The translations under genes were made by a program, and so were the position numbers. The notes below the pieces were generated by a model. It searched no databases and was not told the origin of the DNA. It saw only the letters and a program-made list of their open reading frames with translations. From Planotetraspora sp. A-T 1434 (GTDB lineage: Bacteria > Actinomycetota > Actinomycetes > Streptosporangiales > Streptosporangiaceae), in NCBI RefSeq assembly GCF_025420585.1, contig NZ_JAOEGB010000028.1, positions 1 through 64,000 of the forward strand: DNA of 64,000 nucleotides. Reading direction: 5' to 3'. Positions 63,666-64,000 of this stretch are shown here, one piece after another (the stretch's first letter is position 1; the number at the start of each line of letters is the position of its first letter).

Positions 63666-64000
63666 CTACCAGCCGCGCTCGGCGAGGCGGTGCGGGGCGG
63701 GGATCTCGTCCACGTTGATGCCGACCATCGCCTCGCCCAGGCCCCGCGACACCTTGGCCAGGACGTCCGGGTCGTCGTAGAACGTCGTGGCCTTGACGAT
63801 GGCGGCGGCGCGCTTCGCCGGGTCGCCGGACTTGAAGATGCCCGACCCGACGAAGACGCCCTCGGCTCCGAGCTGCATCATCATGGCGGCGTCCGCCGGA
63901 GTGGCGATGCCACCGGCGGTGAACAGCACCACCGGCAGCTTGCCGGTCTTCGCGACCTCGGCCACCAGCTCGTACGGCGCCTGCAGTTCCTTGGCGGCGA
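63666..64000 (-). CDS. pdxS: Pyridoxal 5'-phosphate synthase lyase subunit (3' part)
   Basis: C-terminal 111 residues of PdxS; the rest runs off the right edge. [40 protein letters not shown] contains the phosphate-binding GGIATP and FVGSGIF loops of the TIM barrel. The end [10 protein letters not shown]...AERGW is the normal terminus. PdxS makes PLP from ribose 5-phosphate, glyceraldehyde 3-phosphate and ammonia from PdxT. Confidence 0.97.
   Translation of the reverse strand, partial: AAKELQAPYELVAEVAKTGKLPVVLFTAGGIATPADAAMMMQLGAEGVFVGSGIFKSGDPAKRAAAIVKATTFYDDPDVLAKVSRGLGEAMVGINVDEIPAPHRLAERGW

Overview
This is a high-GC chromosomal window from an actinobacterium. The evidence is dense GC-ending codons, many GTG starts, GTGA/ATGA overlaps between operon genes, IF3 with an ATC start, DUF948/DUF6167 genes next to alaS, and a DUF222-HNH gene. 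Housekeeping content and order fit the Streptosporangiales/Streptomycetales side of the phylum; a Streptosporangiaceae-like host is my guess and is not proven here. No plasmid, phage, IS element, CRISPR array or tRNA gene was found.

Layout. 1-624: leader and two promoters of an rRNA operon that reads leftward out of the window, then the tyrS terminator. 625-11700: leftward block argC-J-B-D-F-R-G-H, then mpg and tyrS. 11742-20493: accessory block with an acyl-CoA ligase, a secreted fucosidase-like hydrolase, an MFS exporter and a secreted penicillin-acylase family protein. 20811-36912, all leftward: pheT, pheS, a sensor kinase, an rRNA methyltransferase, infC-rpmI-rplT (listed here in transcription order), aroE, two mltG, ruvX, alaS, DUF6167, DUF948 and rarA. 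36929-47664: DUF2231, two exported cyclophilins flanking aspS-hisS-MBL hydrolase, DUF349, relA. 47790-64000, nearly all leftward: apt, secF, secD, yajC, a 1.8 kb gap, ruvB, ruvA, ruvC, an Eis-type acetyltransferase, a rightward DUF222-HNH gene, yebC, pdxT, a MarR/MFS pair, and the 3' part of pdxS.

Gene cooperation. The arg block encodes glutamate-to-arginine biosynthesis except the N-acetylglutamate synthase role, which the bifunctional ArgJ supplies, plus the pathway regulator. pheST, alaS, hisS, aspS, tyrS, infC, rpmI, rplT and relA form a translation and stringent-response set. ruvABC, rarA, ruvX and mpg act in DNA recombination, repair or RNA processing. yajC-secD-secF drive Sec export, which serves the exported enzymes and foldases.

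Most unusual signal. Three convergent gene junctions (penicillin acylase/pheT, cyclophilin/aspS, DUF349/relA) each carry an array of about 245-251 bp. Each array is built from 52-53 bp units that start with the core GTGATCATGC-N5-TTCC. Three copies point one way and three the other, placed symmetrically around a central palindrome. A one-sided version with two good copies and one decayed copy lies between argR and argG. I do not recognise this element. A second regulatory finding is a terminator/antiterminator pair in the infC leader.
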